In this document: positions 57,331 to 64,000 of the stretch, one piece after another
Layout of the letters: each line of letters starts with the position of its first letter
How positions within the stretch are numbered: position 1 is the stretch's first letter
NCBI GenBank assembly: GCA_015847255.1
Contig: JADLZK010013158.1
Location: forward strand, 124,001-188,000
Origin: Hyparrhenia diplandra
Lineage: Eukaryota > Streptophyta > Magnoliopsida > Poales > Poaceae
DNA length: 64,000 nucleotides
Direction of reading: 5' to 3'
Translations under genes and position numbers: made by a program
Notes under the pieces: generated by a model
What the model saw: only the letters and a program-made list of their open reading frames with translations
What the model was told of the DNA's origin: nothing
The model's database searches: none

Positions 57331-59539
57331 CAAACGGTTCGAGTCCCACCGAACACACTTAGGCAGGCTAGAAGGATTGAGCCTGCGAATTCGGGCGTGC
57401 CAGTCAATTTGACCCTGCAATTGACAAGGAGAAGAAAGCTTATCGGTAATTACAAGCGGAACGTGCCAAGTGTTGCCAGACAGTTCCGAAAAGGCGACTC
57501 AGAGAGCCGAAATCGTGCATAAACTGATAAAACTCATGAAACCGGCTAAATGCATACATACATAAACATCAAAATAGCCGACTTGCATAAGCTGTAGAAG
57601 ATATGTAAACAAGCATAGCAAAATCCTTTACTATAACCGATCTAGTGTGTCATTTAATCGGCTTTCACAGCTTATCATAATATAAATGGCGAAAACATTC
57701 TATGAACATGAACATATATGAGGAAAATCGAACAATCTCGCTTTTGATATAGACAAGCAATGCATTTGTATAAACTTGATCTAAATGACAAACAAGCGAG
57801 ATTCGTCGAGACTGGTCTAGGTCTCAACTAGTCTTTTTCGCTAAACACTCCAAATCTACGTTCACCTGGTCTAACGGCCAGCGGGCTTTAGTAAACTCAA
57901 AACATAAAGCTAGCTCATCTGATATTTAGAACAGATCTATACTCATGCAAGGCCCATGTATACCTGAAAACAGCTAAAGATGGGACGCACGCATGAGTTG
58001 TTCGATGCCTAGACATTGGGAATCACGGGGTTTACCGCAACCGACTGCCGAACGTACATGGCTACTGTAAACCTCTGGCGCATCCAAGCTATGACAGATC
58101 CCCATGCATGCATCACTTCAAAGCGTTTACCATATTTGGCTAAAATAGCCGAATTGGGGTCCGTGATGCGTGAACAAACGCATCTAGGCATGGTTAGACC
58201 TTACATGGCTAAACAAACCGGAAATCTATCGGTTATCTATTAACCGTCCACCCCAACCATGCATAGATGAATCGGAACCCACAACACGTAACGATCTAGA
58301 TTGATAGACTTTGGCCAATGTGCACGTGTGAATGACCATCAATGATAAAAGTAAGCAAATCATACATAAAGACGATCATAAACAATATAAATCTAGGGCC
58401 AAAGCACATATCAATCTGATCGGGCAAAAGGTGTGTTCATATATGAAACATGAGCAAATCTAAGCATGAACATCACAGGTAACTTAATGAATCTACTAGA
58501 CTTAGCCAGATCTAATAGAGCCGATAACCCAATGCTAAGGTGTCATGACCGATAATTCGAGGCCATCGACCTTAACAAAGCTACTTCACCATTGATTGCT
58601 AGGCAAGATATAACGAAGGTTGTCAGGACTTACGAGCAACACAGAGCGGATCACGAGAAGCTGCAGAAGAACTTCGGCGACCACGACTAAAGGACTCGAT
58701 AAGGTGGCCGGAGCGGTTTTGTTGTTGTATTGATTGATTGGATGTTTTACAATCTATCGTGACAATTTATATTTATAGGGCTGCTGGACTTCGCGTTCGG
58801 GAGGATTACAGAGAAGCCACGAGCGTAGCATGCAAGCTAAACCAAATAATATCTCTATATCTAAAACAAACGCTTGCCACAGATCTCCTCCTCCCTTCCT
58901 TGTACGCGGACTCTATCCTTAGGCATGAAGCTTCACGTATCCAAATATAGCACATTAAATATTTTATCTTTGGCCCTCTTTCCTTGTCGTGAGATTGGGA
59001 CTTATTCGTGACGTGACCAAATAGTGCTCCCGAGTTTTTATCTCTAGTTGACTTCCATATTGATGCACATATCTTTTCCATATCTGGTCATCAGGCATGC
59101 ACGAACCATGCCAACCACGCATGTGAGCATATCCAACCCGCCATGCATATCCTTCATGGACTGACGTATGCGTATATGCATGCCTCCTTGTTTCTAGCTT
59201 TCCTTGCTTCACGTGATGACTCTCATTAATGCTTCCTAGGCCGATGAGGAGCTGTTGAACACCATGTGTATCCGAGTATACCAGAGTATATTTTCCCGTC
59301 CTTTCTCTCCAAATCAAAGAATATTTCCCGGCCGGTGAGCAGGTGGGCAGATCCCTTCCTTTCATGACGTCAGCTTTACAGAATGCCGATAGCCAGCACG
59401 CTTGACTTAACCAATTGCCGATTCTGATCCAGTGATGTCAACTTTACGGTCGCCGAATCTTCCTTTCCTTCAAATCGACAATCTCTGTTCACCACGATTG
59501 CTGGGCTGAATCTTCGTTGACCAAAATCTGGTGTTAACA
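57331..59539 (-). repeat. Gypsy LTR in minus orientation
   Basis: On the minus strand the LTR would begin TGTTAACACCAG at 59539. A polypurine tract, ATTGGGGGGCCTG (complement of 59540-59552), stands immediately before it, marking the 3' side of an internal region. A TATA box (TATAAAT, complement of 58771-58777) is followed by the R-U5 part (58744 down to about 57340). That part matches the plus-strand copy at 61388-62830, e.g. CATCCAATCAATCAATACAA. Just beyond U5, GTTCGGTGGGACTCGAACC (complement of about 57337-57355) looks like a tRNA-complementary primer site. DNA with both a PPT and a PBS flank suggests an internal-LTR-internal arrangement. Confidence 0.6.
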
Positions 59540-61384
59540 CAGGCCCCCCAATTTTAGGATGAAACTTGTTTCATTCCAAAATTCAGCGCGAGTCGCCTGC
59601 TAATTTAGTCAGCTCTTCCCAAGTTGATTCCCCGATCATACTTTCTTTTGGCCTCTTGAAATACGCGCTTTATTTGCGAAGATAGTCCTCACCACATTCC
59701 CACACTTTTTGCACGCAAGTCCTGTAAAACAATAATTCTCCAATACATGTGGAAACAGGTCAGCAGTAAAGGTATACATGTATAAATGTCATAATCTTAT
59801 CCATTTTTGTTGATCAACTGATGCTGCAATGCCGATCACATCTTAAGAGTATCATGTCTATAACTGAAATCCCTTTAAATTTGAATAAAATGGTACTCTA
59901 CTCATCCATTTATCTCTTCAACCATGGAGCTTTTAGCTCGTGCTAAGTCCTCAAACAATTGCAAAACAGAACAGCTACAGAATTGCTTATCTTTCATCCC
60001 TTGATCACTTTTCTTCCCAAGTTTTCATTTATTTATTTTTATACAAAATTGTATCGCATAATATTGCAAAGTCAAAACCGAACCATAAGGAGATACAAGT
60101 CATATACTTAGACCAAGAAGTGCAAGTGTATATTTTTGTATTTTTATTTTCCTTGTACATGTCATTCTCTCTAATCATTTTAAATATAAGGCTATTGGGC
60201 CTTCGGCCATCTTTTCATTTTTATTTGGCGATCACGTGACCGTCATTTTTTCTTCAGGGCGGGCATCGGAGTACCCATTGTTTTAATTTTTGGCGGACAC
60301 GTGTCCGTCGTTTTTTTCATATATATATTTAGAATAGCCTCATATCTTGATTTAATCAAAGAGAGAATGCCCATGCCTCACAAAGGAATTTATTATTTTA
60401 TAACGTGTACGTGAATCTTGATCTTGGGAATATGAATTTAATCTCACTAGCGGTCACAACAGTTTGATAAGGCTCAATATGACACCAAGTAAATTATTTT
60501 ATAAAATTCTCGGATTTCAAGTATCTCTTAGAACAATGTCATAGCAAATTCTATCTGCATCCACATTCCACGATCACTTTTAGACAAAGCTCAAACTTTA
60601 TGCAAGCCACAAGTTTCAAAGATTCCATGACAAATATTATAACCACTAAACCCAAATCTTAACGCAATCGAAGTTATAAACTAGACACGGTGTGAAACAT
60701 AAAAGCAGAGCATCTATTTATCATTTCAACAATAGATGAACCAAAACATTTATAACATAAATAGAGCAGAATAAATTTCAGGATTTTAATTTCAATCAAC
60801 AATTTGGCATTTTAACATTTTAAATTTCAAACCTTGAAACTGTTGGATAAATAAGGATAGAGTTGCACAAACTACCGTTGAAGATGAAGGAGTCAATGGA
60901 AGTCATTCGTCTTGTCCTTCTTCATGATGGGTCTCTCGATGTAATTCGCTGGAAGTAGGAGTCGGCCTTCCCGGCCTCCTTCAAAACCTAGATTATTTCG
61001 CTGACATTCTTGTAAAGCTTTCTATTCTTAGCCAGAGCTGTCATGCCATGCAAAATTGCCAATTGGAGCATTGGATTAATTTCAAGAGAAAACATGATCG
61101 GCCAATGGTTGTTGCTAAAGGCGTGATGTTGACTGACTCAATATTGGATTTGCTCAAGAAAAACCCCAGGTGATTCTTGATCCTCAAGAAGTCGAGATCC
61201 AGGAGAAGCGATCGGCATGCATATGAAACTAATTTGCCGATCAAGCATATGCAACCAGTCCGCGGCCTCGCACACGCTCCTATATCTTCGTCTTTTCTTT
61301 ATTTTCCGAGCAAGTTAGGGTCGTAATCTATCAGGACTCATATTAGGCTTTGGGCTATAAATATGTAAGCCCCGGCTATTGTAA
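59540..61384. other. Between the two inverted LTRs: retrotransposon interior and U3
   Basis: No gene is supported. The left part follows the PPT of the minus-strand element and is probably its 3' internal non-coding DNA. The right part (from about 61250) is the U3/promoter of the plus-strand LTR, with TATA box TATAAATA at 61356-61363. The boundary between them could not be placed. Confidence 0.45.
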
Positions 61385-62860
61385 ATACATCCAATCAATC
61401 AATACAACAACAAATCGGCTCCGGCCACCTTATCGAGTCCCTTAGTCGTGTCGTCGAGATCTTACGTAGCTTCTCGTGATTCGCTCCGCATCGCTCGTAA
61501 GTCGACAACCTTCGTTATATCTTGCCTAGCAATCAATGGCGAAGTAGCTTTGTTAAGGTCGATGGCCTCGAATTATCGGTCATGATGCCTTAACATTGGG
61601 TTATCGGCTCTATTAGATCTGGCTAAATCTAGTAGATTCATTAAGTTACCCGTGATGTTCATGCTCAGAATTACTTATGTTTTATATATGAACACACTTT
61701 TTGCCTGATCAGATTGATATGTACTTTGGCCTTAGATTTATATTGTTTATGATCGTCTCTATGCATGATTTGCTTATTTTTATCATTGATGGTCATTCAC
61801 ACGTGCTCATTGGCGGAGTATATCAATCTAGATTGTTACGTGTTGTGGGTTCCGATTCATGCGTGCATGGTTAGGGTGGACGGTTAATAGATAACCGCTG
61901 GATTACCTGGTTTGTTTAGCCATGTAAGGTCTAATCATATTTAGATGTGATCTATTCACGCATCATGGACCCCGATTCGGCTGTTTTAGCCGACACGGTA
62001 GACGCTTTCAAGTGATACACGCATAGGGATCTGTCATAGCTTGGATACGCCAGAGGTTTATCATAGCCATGTACGTTCGGCAGTCGGTTATGATAAACCC
62101 AAGGATTCCCGATGTCTAGGCATCGAACAACTCATGCGTGCATCCTATCTTTTGCTACTTTCAGATATATATGAGTCTTACATGAGTATAAACCTGTTTT
62201 AAATATCAAGCAAAATAGCTTTATGTGTCAAATCTATTGAAGCCCGCTGGCCGTTAGACCAGGTGAATGTAAATCCGACATGTTTAGCGAAAAGGGTTAG
62301 TTGAGACCGCTGGCCTTTTAGACCAGTCTCAACGAATCTCTTTTTTTGTTTGTTATCTAGGTCAAGTTTATACGAGTGCATTACTTATCTATTGTCAAAG
62401 GCGAGATTGTTCGGATTTTTCTCATATATGTCCATACCTTTAGAATGTTTTTGCCATTTATATTATGATAAGCTGTGAATGCCGATTAAAGCAGACACAT
62501 TTGATCGGTTAGAATAAAGGTTCTTGCCATGCTTGTTTACGTATCTATTGCGGCTTGTGCGAGTCGGCTTTTTTTTAATGATCATGCTCTGTTCATACAT
62601 GTGCATTTAGCCGGTGTCATGAGTTTTATCAGTTTGTGCATGATTTCGGCTCTTTGAGTCGCCTTTTCAAAACTGTCTGGCAACACCTGACATGTTCCGC
62701 TCGTAATTACTAATAAGCTCTCCTCTCCTTGTCAATTGCAGGGTCAAATGGACTGGCACGCCCGGAAGTTCGTAGGCTCAATCCTTCTAGCCTGCCTAAG
62801 TGTGTTCGTGAGAAGCCTGACCACTTTTTGCGTCAACACACTTTTTGGCACGCCCAGTGG
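61385..62860 (+). repeat. R-U5 part of a gypsy LTR in plus orientation
   Basis: The segment is collinear with the complement of 57340-58744, forming inverted arms of about 1.4 kb. It ends near GCGTCAACA, followed by CACTTTTTGGCACGCCCAGT, a typical primer-site neighbourhood of grass gypsy elements. The DNA upstream of the TATA box does not match the other copy. Confidence 0.7.
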
Positions 62861-62877
62861 GACACAACGTGATCATC

Positions 62878-63488
62878 ATGCCTCAAGAAAATGAGTGTTA
62901 GATCTCAAGATTGAGGATCTGACGGAAGAACAACAACGAGAGGTCACTTCGGCCATTGAAGACTTTAGGAAGAAGTGCCTGATGTCTTTCTCAAAGAGCC
63001 GATCCAATGTTGTCCATCAGAAGACAGAGCTCCCAAGAGTACTTATAGAAGGACAGTTGGATCTGGCTTCTGAAGTTGTGCTCCGAAAGGTGACGGAGAT
63101 CGTCACGAAAGCTTCTGGTGAAACGATGCATAATCATAATACTGTGCTTATGAGGAACTTCTATGGGATCCTAAAGAGTGTGTACGGTGAAGAACACTTG
63201 CCAGAAATTCTACCCGGCTATGTGTACATTCAGGTTCCTCCTAACAAAACAGCCAATGGTGCTACTGGTGCCTCGGGTCAGCATAAGACCGAAGGAGAAA
63301 CGCCAATACCCGGAGAAGAGTCAATAGCGCCGGGGGGCAACAAAACCATGCAAGGTGGTGATGGGTCAATACCGATGCATAGAGGAGCAGCACCAACAGG
63401 CAAGGGGGCATTGCCGTGGTTGAGGCCCAAGACCAACGATGACCTAGAGAAACACGAAGGCCAGAGGCCCCAAAAAGGGCCTGGATGA
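62878..63488 (+). pseudogene. Gypsy gag-like N-terminal frame, shifted near its start
   Basis: A frame open from about 62898 to the stop at 63486-63488 encodes DLKIEDLTEEQQREVTSAIE, FSKSRSNVVHQKTELPRVLI, QLDLASEVVLRKVTEIV and a Gly/Pro-rich tail. I recall this as the N-terminal gag text of many grass gypsy elements. The natural ATG (62878-62880, MPQENEC) is in another frame and meets TAG at once, so a one-base indel near 62896 disabled it. No capsid or zinc-knuckle region follows before the frame ends, where another LTR seems to begin. A function in virus-like particle assembly is family inference only. Confidence 0.6.
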
Positions 63489-63999
63489 GGCCCAAGGAGC
63501 CCATTCGTGCTCATCTTTGTCGAGCAATCCTACGAGGGAAGACTTAAGGGCTAAGTTTCTGAAGATATGACATGTTGATCTCGGGATCAAGGCGGACAAG
63601 CGAAGATTTGGAAGGTTATCAAGAACCATTCTTATCCCGTGGTTACCATCGTGTCAGGCCCACAAGCAAGTGAAAAGAAGACTTGAAGCAGAGCACGAGA
63701 CGACCAAAAGGAAGGCCAGGCCGATTGGCCTGGGCCCACCCTAGCTGATTGACCTAGGGCATTCCTGCACCGCCCCTTGACTTTGTATTTCAACCATGGC
63801 CTCCTCAGACTATAAATACCCCCATTCTCCATCGCCACGGCATCCAACCCATTCCATTCAACGCAGAGGAGCAGAGGAACAGAGGAGCTTGAGGGACACC
63901 ATGCGGAGAGCCAAGGGGCGTGCGGTTGTCTAGTGGATTAGCTTAGGCTAAACCTAGCCGGCGTGGTAACCCCCGTGAGGATGATCCATGTTGGAGTTC
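63489..63999 (+). repeat. Start of another LTR-like element at the right edge
   Basis: There is no gene. The sequence changes character after 63489 (words GGCCCA/GGGCC) and contains a clear TATA box, TATAAATA, at 63811-63818, followed by a CCACGGCATCCAACCCATTC leader and GAGG-rich repeats. This is typical of an LTR promoter and R region. The element runs out of the window. Confidence 0.5.
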
Positions 64000-64000
64000 T

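Noticed and set aside
57335..57356. GGTTCGAGTCCCACC looks like the T-arm of a tRNA gene on the plus strand
   Set aside because: No anticodon arm, D-arm or acceptor stem can be folded around it. It sits at an LTR end, where a tRNA-complementary primer site is expected on the minus strand.

Overview
The window is nuclear DNA of a grass (Poaceae; a panicoid is my guess, the species cannot be read from it). The signs are clustered CC-NB-LRR (CNL) immune-receptor genes with grass-type motifs, spliceosomal GT..AG boundaries, and plant transposons of nearly every class: a plant L1-type LINE with a DUF4283/zinc-knuckle ORF1, hAT elements, Helitrons, CACTA, a Mutator-like element and Ty3/gypsy elements. 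No bacterial, organellar or CRISPR features are seen.

The backbone is an array of CNL genes, all on the minus strand, in two subfamilies that alternate. Subfamily I: NLR-A (3198-6134), NLR-BF (one gene in two pieces, 21947-23337 and 32419-34145) and NLR-D plus NLR-G (42958-43955 and 54220-55264, possibly remnants of one gene). Subfamily II: NLR-E (12968-15852) and NLR-C (36465-39536). Flanking DNA is duplicated with them, so the array looks like repeated copies of a two-gene unit (I then II by rising coordinate). Only NLR-C is open from start to stop (1023 aa) with all nucleotide-binding motifs; the others carry stops, frameshifts, deletions or insertions. A decayed tau-class glutathione S-transferase lies between NLR-A and NLR-E.

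Transposons have dismantled the array, and several insertions can be read to the base. A 9.08-kb Helitron (23338-32418) split NLR-BF at an AT dinucleotide and carries a LINE of about 6.3 kb; joining its flanks restores the uninterrupted LRR sequence seen in NLR-A. A second Helitron of the same family lies at 46039-49574. A 4.72-kb hAT with a broken BED/hAT transposase (6793-11516, TSD GACATGGC) sits upstream of NLR-A, and a 1.36-kb non-autonomous relative at 44326-45686 has TSD ACTACAAC. A Pack-MULE-like element (557-1602), a 610-bp CACTA element (18778-19387, TSD GTG) and a 5'-truncated LINE (19627-21157) lie in flanks.

From 50.7 kb on the window is mostly retrotransposon: a gypsy LTR with a broken gag-protease region that ends abruptly inside NLR-G, then two LTRs in opposite orientation that share R-U5 but differ upstream of the TATA box, a gag-like frame, and the start of another LTR at the right edge.

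The least expected signal is a set of at least seven tiny insertions (15-75 bp) ending in poly(A) or poly(T) and flanked by direct repeats of about 9-14 bp. They look like aborted target-primed reverse transcription.
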